Assembly (NCBI GenBank): GCA_963677445.2
Contig: CAXXGF010000073.1
Location: 1-64,000 of the forward strand
Direction: 5' to 3'
Length of the DNA: 64,000 bases
DNA from: G963677445 sp963677445
GTDB taxonomy: Bacteria; Bacteroidota; Ignavibacteria; Ignavibacteriales; Melioribacteraceae
This document shows positions 25,173 through 34,208 of this stretch, piece after piece. The notes under the pieces are model-generated. The model was not told the DNA's origin and ran no database searches. It worked only from the letters and a program-made list of their open reading frames with translations. Position numbers and translations under genes: made by a program. Positions within the stretch are counted from its first letter, which is position 1; each line of letters opens with the position of its first letter.

Positions 25173-26867
25173 TTATTTAAGGAGCATCATTTTCTTTGTC
25201 AGGTTAATGCTTCCTGTATTAAGAGTATAGAAATATACACCACTCGCGAGAGCGGAAGCGTCCATAGTTACGTTATACTGTCCTGCTTCCTGTTCTCCTT
25301 CGAGAAGAGTCATTACTTCACTGCCAAGAATATTATATACCTTCAGAGTAACATTTGCTCTTTCAGGAATTGAGAAACGGATAACAGTTGAAGGATTAAA
25401 GGGGTTCGGATAGTTCTGATCAAGTGAATATTCAGCAGGAATAAAATCAGGAGTAGTTTCAACAGAAGATACAATGGCTTCCCATTCAGCTTTTTTATCG
25501 GGATAAGCGTTGAGGTTGCCCGCCGGGAGTCCCCAGTATCCGCCAGTATAAGCGGGGGAAGAAGCAGAATAAGAAACGTCGAAATCATTTATCCAGTAGT
25601 TGATAGCTCTTCTGTCCATATCATGAATATCTTTATCCCAAACTGAGTTAGGAGTATCTTTAGTTTTATTAGCGAGAGCTGGATCAACATAATATTCCAT
25701 GATACCTGTCATCAGGTCCTGAACATTGGCGAAACCGGGATCAGCGATTTTTCTGAAGGCAATCAGTGAGTCCTGCTGCAGTTTTGAATTTATATGCCAT
25801 GTAACCGGGGAACCTTCTGTGATAGGTTCTTCGGTGTGAGCGTCAAAAAATGCCTGTCCCGCGTCTGAGATCGCGTAATAATTGTTTTTTACCCACCAGA
25901 AAGTTGAATCGTTGGGAGCTGTAAAAATCCATGCCATTCTGTTAAGACCATTAGGATAAAACTCACCATTATTAGCGAATTCGGCAGATCTTGTTTCATC
26001 TGTTGGGTCTTCACCGGCTGAGAAAGCGTCAACAAAAAGGTTGTTGGTAATATTGACAGATGTTCCAACGTTACCAAGAGAGAGCATTCCATGGAATCCC
26101 ATTCCGCAATAGAAAGTATTATGGTCAATATTAACGTAGCCGATATTTCCTGTTCCCTGTGTCGGGTTACTGAAGTTATAATGCCTTACAACACGATCCT
26201 GGTAGTTGGTAAAGGTATTGTTAAGAAGAATAAGAGAATCGCATGAAACATCCCTGAGGTCGATGCCTTTGCCCGCGCCCAGGTTAGATGTTGCGAGGTT
26301 TCCGAGGTTTGTCAGTATACAGTCAGTAAATTTGACAGTTTTGGTTGATGCGTTAGTCCTGAGAACCTGACCTGAGATATTGCTGAAGATACAGTTGTCA
26401 ATATAGAATGAAGAGCCTTCATTATCACTGCGGAGCATACCTCCCTGCATGTTATAGAAGTTTGAATCGATCGGCTCAAAAATACCTGTAAGAGCAATTC
26501 CTTCCATTGTCAGGTCGCCGCCTCTTGTTCTGAAAAGATATCCCGGGGGATTCTGAGGATTGCTGCCTGTTCCACTGGGATATAAGTAGATGATTGCTTT
26601 TTCTTCACTTGATGAGCGGAGGATCAGATGTTCGTCCTCTTCAACATAAAGGAGCTGCTGAGCGAAATAAACCTGTCCGCCCTGAAGTTCGTACACGCGG
26701 CCCTCAGGAATGCCGCCATGTCCTGTAGTATCTGCGATAATCTGGTTGATCAGTTCTGTTTCAGCAGTGCCGTTAGATGGGGTGAGTGTTATTACGTTCT
26801 GGGAAAAAACAGTCACCGAAGTAAATAAAAAGAGAAGTAAGAACAACCTTTTGTAAGAAAGCTGCAT
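25173..26867 (-). CDS. Secreted beta-helix protein with T9SS domain, partner of the TonB receptor
   Basis: I start at the ATG at 26867, which has GGGAGA seven bases upstream and opens a clean signal peptide (cleavage after VFSQ near residue 22). An upstream in-frame codon lacks this. The 564-residue protein has repeated short strands with turns such as NNTF, DHNTF and TNNLF, consistent with a right-handed beta-helix, from about 70 to 300. A C-terminal T9SS domain follows (QNYPNPFNPSTVIRF, ending KKMMLLK). No lyase catalytic signature was recognised. The gene sits 88 bp after the TonB receptor gene, in the place where SusD usually is. I infer a surface pectin-binding or lyase-like protein feeding the receptor. 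Confidence 0.65.
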   Translation of the reverse strand: MQLSYKRLFLLLFLFTSVTVFSQNVITLTPSNGTAETELINQIIADTTGHGGIPEGRVYELQGGQVYFAQQLLYVEEDEHLILRSSSEEKAIIYLYPSGTGSNPQNPPGYLFRTRGGDLTMEGIALTGIFEPIDSNFYNMQGGMLRSDNEGSSFYIDNCIFSNISGQVLRTNASTKTVKFTDCILTNLGNLATSNLGAGKGIDLRDVSCDSLILLNNTFTNYQDRVVRHYNFSNPTQGTGNIGYVNIDHNTFYCGMGFHGMLSLGNVGTSVNITNNLFVDAFSAGEDPTDETRSAEFANNGEFYPNGLNRMAWIFTAPNDSTFWWVKNNYYAISDAGQAFFDAHTEEPITEGSPVTWHINSKLQQDSLIAFRKIADPGFANVQDLMTGIMEYYVDPALANKTKDTPNSVWDKDIHDMDRRAINYWINDFDVSYSASSPAYTGGYWGLPAGNLNAYPDKKAEWEAIVSSVETTPDFIPAEYSLDQNYPNPFNPSTVIRFSIPERANVTLKVYNILGSEVMTLLEGEQEAGQYNVTMDASALASGVYFYTLNTGSINLTKKMMLLK

Positions 26868-26954
26868 AATTGAGTCTCCCATATTATTGATTTTGGTTAG
26901 TTGTTTATGTAGTACCATAATTAGTCCGTAAATTTTATTTTCTTAAATTTTAGT

Positions 26955-29900
26955 TTATAAATCGAATCTGATCCCGAAGTCCATTGTAGTTCCGTATAGC
27001 TCACTCCGCCTCAGGATATCATAATCATGTATCGTATTTTTTTGAATATCGTCCTCATCAATATTATTAAGGTTGTTAGCATTAAAGAGGAGAGCGATAT
27101 TATCGAGCAATTGGTATTTAAGCGAGAGATCGACTCTTGTATAGGCGCCTATAATCCTGTCTGAGCTTCCGTTAGCCGAATAAGAACGATAGTACTGGCC
27201 TTGATGGAAAACTGATATTCTGCCGGAAAATCCCGCGTAATCATAACCGAGAGAAATATTTCCGAAAAATTCGGGCTGGCTTTCAAGAGGCTGCGTTCTG
27301 GAGGTTCTGTATGTGCTATATTCAGGCACTACGACTATAGGTCCGCCCGGCCACAGTTCAACTTCGGTAAAGGTAGTATCAATCGCGCTTGAAATAAGAG
27401 TTGTCTCTGATTTGATAAGTGAAAAATTATAGCTGAGTACGAAGTTTTTGAGTAATCCCGGCAGGAACTGGAAGTTTATCTGATGTTCAAACTCGAATCC
27501 CCAGACTTTAGATGGTTCGGGAGAATTGTAAGGTACGGTGAGCTCGTAGTTGCCGCCATATAAAGATTTCCATTCAAGTCCAAGAGAGCTAATCAATTCA
27601 TTCCCCCTGGTAGGATAACTTGATAGCATATGGTACATATCTTCTATTTCTTTATAGAACGCAGATAAAGAAATTAATCCGAGATTATTACTGAAGAATG
27701 AGGTGTTTATTTCAAAGTTCCAGGCTTTTGCCGTTTTAAGTTTTGTATTGCCAAGGAGAAGCTGGCTGTTGCCTGAACTGGAAGCGGGATCCCAGGCAAA
27801 GTAAGAATTTAATCTCATATTAAAATCGGGCCGCGCGAGAGCTTTGTAGGCAGCGAGACGTACATTCATAAAATCGGTAGCTTTGTAATTGATCTGTAAG
27901 TTTGGTAACCAGACAGTTTCTTCATAGCTCCCGGTTGTATCATAAGCGACGCCAACAGGAACCGGGAAGCCGCCAATCTGATCGGGCGACCATTTATTCG
28001 CGTAATCGTTAAACTCATATTCCATCCTGACTCCGGCGATAACGGTCAGCTTCTGTCCAATATTCAGAGTGTTCATAAGGTAAGCTGCCGCGACAGATTC
28101 GGTAATATCATAATCACGGGCTTCGGCCGCGGGATTAACAGGATATTCATACTGTCCGCCGGAAGAGGATACTCCGTCTTTATTGAGGCTGTACCATTCT
28201 CTCAGGAGGTCGCTGTTAATAAGAGGGTACAGGCTGTATTTATCATAAAGGTCTCTCGATTCAGGTGTTGAGTTAAGAAAATATATGAAAGATACGTGAG
28301 GTGATAGTGTAGCGAGATAACCATTATAGAATTCTTCGAAGCCTGTTCCGGTAAAGTTTTTCTGCTGAATCTGACCGGCCTCGTTTATTTCATAATTTTT
28401 CCAGTGACCAAGATAATAAGGGGAGTAAACTTCAGTATTGTGGTTTTCTCTCGATTTTGATCTGTAGCGTCCGCCGAATTTTAATTCACCAGAGATCAGA
28501 TTACTGAAATTATAACTCTTTTTTAAATCAAGATAAGCTCCCAGATCATCTTCGGTGTTATCCTGTGATCTGTACCATGCTTCACTAAGGCTTGACGCGG
28601 CAAAGTTATTATAGGCATAATCAACAAAATTTTCAGGATTATCCTGAATATCAGGAATTCCGGCCATCATGCCTGAGCTACCGAGACTTGAAGGTTCGGC
28701 AAAGTTCATTTCATAATCATAAGGATATTCAGCTTTTGATTGCGCGTAAGACATACCCCAGGCCCAGTCCAATCCCAATAATTCGTGAGTACCTGAAAGT
28801 GAGCTGCTATATGTTAATATTTCCTGTTCACGATCTCTGTAACCGTAAGTAACGCCTCCAACCTGGGAGTCGCCGCCTTCTTTGGGATAATTCCTTTCAT
28901 GTGTTACAAATTCTCTTTTGGTGCTGCTGAAAGAGTTATTAAATTTAATGACACCATCATTTGGCAACGCATAATCAAGCAGAATATTTCCACCATTTCT
29001 TTTTCTTGTTTCATCTGTGAATCTTAAGCGGAAGTCATTAATATAATAGCTGTCTTTATTAGGACCGGCATTTTCCGTATAACTCAGATTATATCTTTCG
29101 CTGCTTCTCGGACTCTGTTCAAAATTTCCTGATACCTGAAGACCTAATAAATTTTCAAAAAATCTTTCAGAATATTTAAATGAAAGATTATATTGTTTTA
29201 AAGAGCTCATGAGATCGTTATATCCGCCTTTTGTTACAATCCTCAGGTTCCTTCCGGCAGGAGCTCTTTTTGTTACAAGGTTAACAGAACCAGCGATACC
29301 ATCGGCTTCTTTATCTGAAGTAAGGGCTTTATATAATTCAATACCAGCCAGGTTATTCTGAGAGAGAGTGCTGAGATCAACACCGCGTGATTCCGCGTCT
29401 GTCGAAGGTATCTTTACGCCATCCACGGTAACATAAATATATTTTCCACTCAGCCCCCTGAGAATGATTTTATTCGCTTCACCACCCGATCTTGTAAGAG
29501 AAACACCAGGGAGACGACCAATGGCCTCGGCCGCGTTCGCGTCGGGCAGTTCCTGTATTTTTTCTTCAGATACAATATTAACTATGGTATTTGACTGAAG
29601 CTGTTGGTTAATCGCGGCAACCTGACCGGCGGCCTGTGCCGATACGATAACTTCATCACTCTCAAAAATTTCAGGTGTCAGAACTATGTCAATCTGCAGA
29701 GTCTTACCGTCGACAATATTAACTTTTGTTTCTTTGGTCATATATCCTATATAAGAATACCGGACTGTATAACTTCCCGCGGGAATATTTGAAACCTTGT
29801 AAGCCCCTTCAAGATCTGTTGCTCCTCCCATGGAGGTGCCCAGCAAAACAATATTGGCGCTTATTAATTCATCCTGTGTAAGGGAGTCTGTCACTGTTCC

Positions 29901-29984
29901 GGCAAGTTTGCCCTGCCCGTATACTGAGGCTGTAAATAACAGGGTTAAAAGGATGGTTAAAAAGTGGTATTTTTTTCTGATCAT
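26955..29984 (-). CDS. TonB-dependent outer-membrane receptor for pectic oligosaccharides (inferred)
   Basis: The 1009-residue protein has a signal peptide (cleaved after VYGQ near 23) and a carboxypeptidase-regulatory-like domain at about 25-112. A plug domain follows at about 120-250, with the stretch IQELPDANAAEAIGRLPGVS, and then a 22-strand-type beta barrel to the C-terminus, ending GIRFDL. The plug sequence resembles carbohydrate TonB receptors of the Xanthomonas/Caulobacter type rather than classical SusC. No SusD-like gene is adjacent. The ligand is inferred from the pectin enzymes on both sides. The promoter carries cis-module 2 and is divergent from CE12. Confidence 0.9.
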   Translation of the reverse strand: MIRKKYHFLTILLTLLFTASVYGQGKLAGTVTDSLTQDELISANIVLLGTSMGGATDLEGAYKVSNIPAGSYTVRYSYIGYMTKETKVNIVDGKTLQIDIVLTPEIFESDEVIVSAQAAGQVAAINQQLQSNTIVNIVSEEKIQELPDANAAEAIGRLPGVSLTRSGGEANKIILRGLSGKYIYVTVDGVKIPSTDAESRGVDLSTLSQNNLAGIELYKALTSDKEADGIAGSVNLVTKRAPAGRNLRIVTKGGYNDLMSSLKQYNLSFKYSERFFENLLGLQVSGNFEQSPRSSERYNLSYTENAGPNKDSYYINDFRLRFTDETRKRNGGNILLDYALPNDGVIKFNNSFSSTKREFVTHERNYPKEGGDSQVGGVTYGYRDREQEILTYSSSLSGTHELLGLDWAWGMSYAQSKAEYPYDYEMNFAEPSSLGSSGMMAGIPDIQDNPENFVDYAYNNFAASSLSEAWYRSQDNTEDDLGAYLDLKKSYNFSNLISGELKFGGRYRSKSRENHNTEVYSPYYLGHWKNYEINEAGQIQQKNFTGTGFEEFYNGYLATLSPHVSFIYFLNSTPESRDLYDKYSLYPLINSDLLREWYSLNKDGVSSSGGQYEYPVNPAAEARDYDITESVAAAYLMNTLNIGQKLTVIAGVRMEYEFNDYANKWSPDQIGGFPVPVGVAYDTTGSYEETVWLPNLQINYKATDFMNVRLAAYKALARPDFNMRLNSYFAWDPASSSGNSQLLLGNTKLKTAKAWNFEINTSFFSNNLGLISLSAFYKEIEDMYHMLSSYPTRGNELISSLGLEWKSLYGGNYELTVPYNSPEPSKVWGFEFEHQINFQFLPGLLKNFVLSYNFSLIKSETTLISSAIDTTFTEVELWPGGPIVVVPEYSTYRTSRTQPLESQPEFFGNISLGYDYAGFSGRISVFHQGQYYRSYSANGSSDRIIGAYTRVDLSLKYQLLDNIALLFNANNLNNIDEDDIQKNTIHDYDILRRSELYGTTMDFGIRFDL

Positions 29985-30048
29985 AACTTATCTCTGGCTG
30001 ATTATAATTTTGTATTGTTTTTTTGATAACAGAATCACTAAATTTGCT

Positions 30049-30089
30049 AACATAATCGATAACTTTAACAATAACTTAAACGCTAACTA
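30049..30089. promoter_or_regulatory. Putative cis-regulatory module 2 between the TonB receptor and CE12
   Basis: AACATAATCGATAACT at 30049-30064 is a CG-centred site sharing 12 of 16 bases with the one at 22848. The TAACNN array runs from 30060 to 30089, with four of five units matching. The 18 bases from 30060 and the equivalent in module 1 are nearly identical. It lies in the divergent promoter, about 65 bp from the receptor start and 68 bp from the CE12 start. Confidence 0.55.
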
Positions 30090-30156
30090 AAAATTGTAAA
30101 AAAAATTGTTTTTGTCAAGAAAAAAATTCAAAAGATTCCCGAAAGGAGATGAAAAT

Positions 30157-30921
30157 ATGCGGTTTTTAAAAATTATTTGTCAATTATCAATTATTTTTTT
30201 GCTTATCGGCTGTTCGGCAAATGAAAACAAGACGAGGATTTTTTTGGCTGGGGATTCAACAATGTCAGAAAAACTTGACGAAAAACGTCCTGAAACCGGA
30301 TGGGGAGAAAAGCTGGAACAATATTTTAATGGTGAAATTGAAGTTGTCAATCTGGCCAAAAACGGAAGGAGCACAAGAACGTTTATTTCGGAGGGGAGAT
30401 GGCAGGCGTTAATCGATTCTCTTTCAGCCGGCGACTATGTATTCATACAGTTCGGACATAATGACCAGTCAAAACATAAAACAGATCGTTATACTCCCCC
30501 TGAAGATTATAGTAATAATTTAAAAAGGTTTGTAGAAGACGCGCGCGCTAAAAGAGCTATCCCGGTTTTGCTTACCTCCGTAATGAGAAGAAGGTTTGAT
30601 GAACAGGGGGAATTTTATGATGTACATGGCGTTTATCCCGATCTGGTCAGAGAAATCGCTAAAGAAATGAACGTTTATCTGATCGACCATCACAGAAGCA
30701 GTGAAAAATTATTTATTAAATTGGGAGAGGAGGGAACAAAAAAATTATTCCTTCATTTGAAACCGGGTGAAAATCTTAACTATCCGGAGGGGAGAAACGA
30801 TAATACACATTTTAATGATTATGGAGCCGGAGTAATAGCGAAGCTTGTTGCGGATGAAATTGCCGGCTCGGAAATCCCTCTTAAGAAATACATTAATAAA
30901 GGTGAAGAAAATGATTTATAA
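30157..30921 (+). CDS. CE12-type rhamnogalacturonan/pectin acetylesterase, SGNH lipoprotein
   Basis: The ATG at 30157 follows AAAGGAG by eight bases and opens a lipoprotein signal (LIGC, Cys near residue 19), so it is preferred over the upstream in-frame start. The 254-residue SGNH hydrolase has the nucleophile motif LAGDST near 30, an oxyanion Asn in FGHNDQ near 105, and the Asp/His pair NDNTHF near 230. Size and motifs match carbohydrate esterase family 12. It removes acetyl groups from pectin backbones so that lyases and hydrolases can act. It overlaps the pectinesterase gene by 11 bp. Confidence 0.85.
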   Translation: MRFLKIICQLSIIFLLIGCSANENKTRIFLAGDSTMSEKLDEKRPETGWGEKLEQYFNGEIEVVNLAKNGRSTRTFISEGRWQALIDSLSAGDYVFIQFGHNDQSKHKTDRYTPPEDYSNNLKRFVEDARAKRAIPVLLTSVMRRRFDEQGEFYDVHGVYPDLVREIAKEMNVYLIDHHRSSEKLFIKLGEEGTKKLFLHLKPGENLNYPEGRNDNTHFNDYGAGVIAKLVADEIAGSEIPLKKYINKGEENDL

Positions 30922-32230
30922 AAAATGCGCGGTACTATTTCTTATTGTCTTGTTGACGTTTGCGCATAACTGTTTTGCCATTGAAAGAGCTGATATTATC
31001 GTTGATCAAAAGGGCGGAGGTGATTTCAATACAATACAGGAAGCGATAAACTCGATTGAAAAAGGAAATGGTAAACTTAAAATCATACTTATTAAAGATG
31101 GTCTTTATAACGAAAAAATTATTATTGACAGGTCGAATGTCGCTCTTGTCGGAGAATCAAAAGAGAACACTATAATTGAATTTGCGGAATTAAGGAAAAA
31201 CTGGATGAAAGATCATGAAAACCATTTTGGTTCCGCGACAATTAATATTGCCGAAAAAACAGAAAACATTACTCTGGCAAATCTGACTATCCGAAATAAT
31301 TATGGTGAGCTGCATGGAGACCATGACCATCAGTACGCTATCCTCGGATTAGGCACAAAAGTTATTTTGTTGCATTGTAATATTATTGCTTATGGCGCTG
31401 ATACAGTCAGTCTGTGGCCTGAAGGAGGGGGGATGTTTTACCATTCTCACTGCTATTTTGAAGGCTGGGTTGATTATGTCTGTCCGAGGGGCTGGTGTTA
31501 TATTACCGACAGTAAATTCTACGGACATAATATGACCGCTTCTTTATGGCATAAAGGGATAGATGATAAGGCCGCGAAATTTGTTATCAGAAATTCCTTT
31601 TTTGATGGCAAACCTGGTTTTCCTCTCGGCAGGCATCACTATGATGCCCAATTTTACCTGCTCGATTGTATTTTTTCAGAGAACATGGCAGATATACCAA
31701 TTTTCTGGCCCGAATCGCCGAACGCTCATATATGGAAATGGGGAGAGAGACATTATTTTTATAACTGCCAGAGAATGGGGGGAGATTACGACTGGTTCAA
31801 GGATAATCTCGATAAAGCGGAAAATTCTCCATCTCCCGGAGATGTTGACGCTAAGTGGACATTTGACGGTAATTGGGACCCGGAAGGGGATATGGAGTCA
31901 TTATTGCCTTTTACTTTTTTACCAAAACCGCGAAACGGAAGTTACCTGGATGATAAAAATATAAAACTTTCATGGATACCTTCGAGGAATGCTGAATCAT
32001 TTAATATATATTTTTGGAAATCGGAATACCCGCAGGCCCTTAAAGAGGGGGCTAAATTAAAATCAGGCAAAGAAGCTCCGGGAAAGCCGGTTTTTATTCG
32101 TAATCAGTCGGAAAATTTTTATATTCCGGATGAATTAAATCGTAATTCAACTTATTACTGGAGGATAGATGAGGTGATCGATGGAATTCCGGTTGAAGGG
32201 AAACTCTGGCATTTTACTATAAGAAAATAA
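30911..32230 (+). CDS. CE8 pectinesterase with C-terminal Fn3-like domain
   Basis: The start at 30911 lies inside the end of the CE12 gene and opens a signal peptide (about residues 3-22), so the earlier in-frame start is rejected. The 439-residue protein has a beta-helix of the pectin methylesterase family. It shows DGLYNE near 60, the catalytic Asp pair in GADTVS near 155 and WVDYVC near 177, and the Arg in PLGRHH near 240. Residues about 335-438 look like a fibronectin-type domain (WIPSRNAESFNIYFW, TYYWRIDEV). It removes methyl esters from homogalacturonan. The DYVC segment differs from the common DFIFG, so this is a divergent subgroup. Confidence 0.87.
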   Translation: MIYKKCAVLFLIVLLTFAHNCFAIERADIIVDQKGGGDFNTIQEAINSIEKGNGKLKIILIKDGLYNEKIIIDRSNVALVGESKENTIIEFAELRKNWMKDHENHFGSATINIAEKTENITLANLTIRNNYGELHGDHDHQYAILGLGTKVILLHCNIIAYGADTVSLWPEGGGMFYHSHCYFEGWVDYVCPRGWCYITDSKFYGHNMTASLWHKGIDDKAAKFVIRNSFFDGKPGFPLGRHHYDAQFYLLDCIFSENMADIPIFWPESPNAHIWKWGERHYFYNCQRMGGDYDWFKDNLDKAENSPSPGDVDAKWTFDGNWDPEGDMESLLPFTFLPKPRNGSYLDDKNIKLSWIPSRNAESFNIYFWKSEYPQALKEGAKLKSGKEAPGKPVFIRNQSENFYIPDELNRNSTYYWRIDEVIDGIPVEGKLWHFTIRK

Positions 32231-32239
32231 GGAAAGAAA

Positions 32240-32632
32240 ATGATATTTGAACATTTCGCGCTTAATGTGGAAAATCCGGCGGCAATTGCCGGATGGTATG
32301 TAAAAAACTGCATGATGAAAATTGTAAAAAAAATGGATAACTCTCCTTTTACTCATTTTTTGGCTGACAGAACAGGGAGGGTTGTCGCAGAATTTTATGA
32401 TAACAAAAACGCAGAAAAAATTGATATGAGTAAAAAAGATCCCCTCGAATTCCATTTTGCTTTTATGGTTAGTGATGCCGAAAAAGAAATGAACAGACTT
32501 ATAAGCGGCGGAGCCAGCCTGGAAGAGGATTTGAGATTTGACGATGGCTCTCACCTGGTAATGCTAAGGGATCCGTTCGGACTACCTCTTCAAATTTGTG
32601 AACGCGCCGCGCCGTTGATGAATATCGAATAA
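32240..32632 (+). CDS. VOC (glyoxalase/bleomycin-resistance fold) family protein
   Basis: The 130-residue single-domain protein has two beta-alpha-beta-beta-beta halves, beginning FEHFALNVENP and ending FRDPFGLPLQI-like (here LRDPFGLPLQICE). One typical metal-ligand His lies in the first strand (EHFALNV), with an acidic residue in EFYD and a His in EFHFAF. It is cytosolic, with no signal peptide, 9 bp after the pectinesterase gene and ahead of a strong terminator. It is therefore the last gene of the CE12-CE8 unit. The role in pectin use is unknown. An isomerase or lyase for a sugar acid is possible. Confidence 0.75.
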   Translation: MIFEHFALNVENPAAIAGWYVKNCMMKIVKKMDNSPFTHFLADRTGRVVAEFYDNKNAEKIDMSKKDPLEFHFAFMVSDAEKEMNRLISGGASLEEDLRFDDGSHLVMLRDPFGLPLQICERAAPLMNIE

Positions 32633-32661
32633 ATTTTATTTTTATCAGAGCCGCAGATTAA

Positions 32662-32690
32662 AAAGCCCGGAAGGAAATATTCCGGGCTTT
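32662..32690. terminator. Bidirectional-type terminator between the VOC gene and PL10
   Basis: An 11-bp perfect stem AAAGCCCGGAA / TTCCGGGCTTT with a 7-base loop lies 30 bp past the VOC stop. It is flanked by A residues on the left and a short T tract on the right, between convergent genes. Confidence 0.85.
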
Positions 32691-32760
32691 AAGAGGTTCA
32701 GGTTTGGGGGTTTGGTTACCTGAGATTTAATACCAAATAATTTTCGATGAGTGATAAAGG

Positions 32761-33918
32761 TTATTCTGTCGAGTTAACTTCTTTCCACTGACCATAAGCA
32801 TTTAGAACGTATTCCGGGAAATAATGATACCAAGCGTAACCTTCTCTTCTTTCTCTCGCAACTTCAGCCATTGAATAAACTATTTGCCCGTCACGGTTAC
32901 AAAATAGTGGTCTGTGAGCGCCAATTTCATAAAAGCGGGCCCATATTCTCTCCGCGTCAGGATCTTCGACGACACGTCTGTCCCGTTTTGATGTGCGGTA
33001 AATAAATTCTTTTTCATCAGCTTCATAAGTTTCTACTTTTATACCTTCAATTGCCGAATCTTCGAACCACTTAACAGAACTTTCTATCGCCTCCCTAATT
33101 CTTTTATCCGGCTGAGGTATATTCATCAGAAAGAAAACTATTTCGGAGCTTTCCATATTGCATATCGCGGCAGGTTCGAAAGTACGGGCCGGTCGGGGTT
33201 CAAATGTAATATGATCATGCTGCTGGCACCAGACATTTTTGATTCCGTTTTCACTGATCTGACAATTGAGGATACATTCAACTCCTTTGTTAAAAGCGGT
33301 TTCAGCTTTTGTCCGGATATCTTCAGGAATAAAAGCATACGCGGGATCGTCATAGACAATATTATATAGAAGTACCATAACTCCCATCATTGCCCCGTCA
33401 TTAAATGTTATATGTTTGTGATATGAGCTGCTGTCGGGATATTTTTGCGGAAAACCCCCATTTTCGTATTGACTGTTAAATACAAAATCGAGACCGCGTA
33501 TAAAAGCGGTTTTATATTTTTCAATATTGGAAATTGTGTATACTTCCGCAAGGTATGTAAGCTGTGAATGAGTCGCGCCATTATCATAAGTTGTATTATC
33601 TGATTCTTTTGAATCTCCGAGTTTTGTGATCTGATCTTCCGTAAGAATGGCTTTCATATCATAGTTCTTTTCCCATCCGCCATTATTTTTCTGGTAGAGG
33701 AGAATGTTATCAGCTATTTTAAGGTATTCTGATTTGTCATATACCGGTTTGTCCGGAAGGGGTTTAATAACCTTGTCAACATCTTTGATATCGTACCAAT
33801 GGTGCGCGCTGTCATAAAATCTTCCCAGGCCGGGATAATCGGAAAATATGTCACAGCCGGATAAAAGTATGACAGGGAGGAGACAGAGGAAAAAAGTTTT
33901 GTAGTAAGTCATTCTCAT
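32761..33918 (-). CDS. PL10 pectate lyase, lipoprotein
   Basis: The 385-residue lipoprotein (LLSGC, Cys near 22) matches polysaccharide lyase family 10. Typical pieces are NNGGWEKNYDM near residue 78, SDNTTYDNGATHSQL near 108, TFNDGAMMGVM near 172, RPARTFEPAAIC near 245 (catalytic Arg region) and ARFYEIGAHRPLFCNRDG near 330. It cleaves polygalacturonan by beta-elimination. With no T9SS domain, it is predicted to sit on a membrane rather than be released. It converges on the VOC gene. Its promoter region holds cis-module 3, 122-162 bp upstream. Confidence 0.93.
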   Translation of the reverse strand: MRMTYYKTFFLCLLPVILLSGCDIFSDYPGLGRFYDSAHHWYDIKDVDKVIKPLPDKPVYDKSEYLKIADNILLYQKNNGGWEKNYDMKAILTEDQITKLGDSKESDNTTYDNGATHSQLTYLAEVYTISNIEKYKTAFIRGLDFVFNSQYENGGFPQKYPDSSSYHKHITFNDGAMMGVMVLLYNIVYDDPAYAFIPEDIRTKAETAFNKGVECILNCQISENGIKNVWCQQHDHITFEPRPARTFEPAAICNMESSEIVFFLMNIPQPDKRIREAIESSVKWFEDSAIEGIKVETYEADEKEFIYRTSKRDRRVVEDPDAERIWARFYEIGAHRPLFCNRDGQIVYSMAEVARERREGYAWYHYFPEYVLNAYGQWKEVNSTE

Positions 33919-34039
33919 TTTTGTTCCATTATTATTTGGTGATATTACTTCTTTTGATAAGCGTTTAATAAGATTTGTTACAGAATATAATTAATTCAGC
34001 AAAACATCAGGTTGATAACTTTGTGCAAAGAAAACGTAA

Positions 34040-34080
34040 GACTAAAACGTTAACTTTAAGGATAACTATAAAAATAATAT
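34040..34080. promoter_or_regulatory. Putative cis-regulatory module 3 upstream of PL10
   Basis: GACTAAAACGTTAACT at 34040-34055 is a CG-centred site similar to the other two, overlapping a weaker hexamer array (TAACTT, TAAGGA, TAACTA and two degenerate units) at 34051-34080. It lies in the divergent gap between PL10 and manA. Confidence 0.45.
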
Positions 34081-34208
34081 TATACTATCTCTTATGCAAC
34101 AGGAAAATATTATTAAAAACGGTTTCTGAATAATTCAGAAATTTGAGTGATTTTAAATAATTATTTTATAAGATTGCAATAAACAATAATAGTTTTTACG
34201 GAAAAAAA

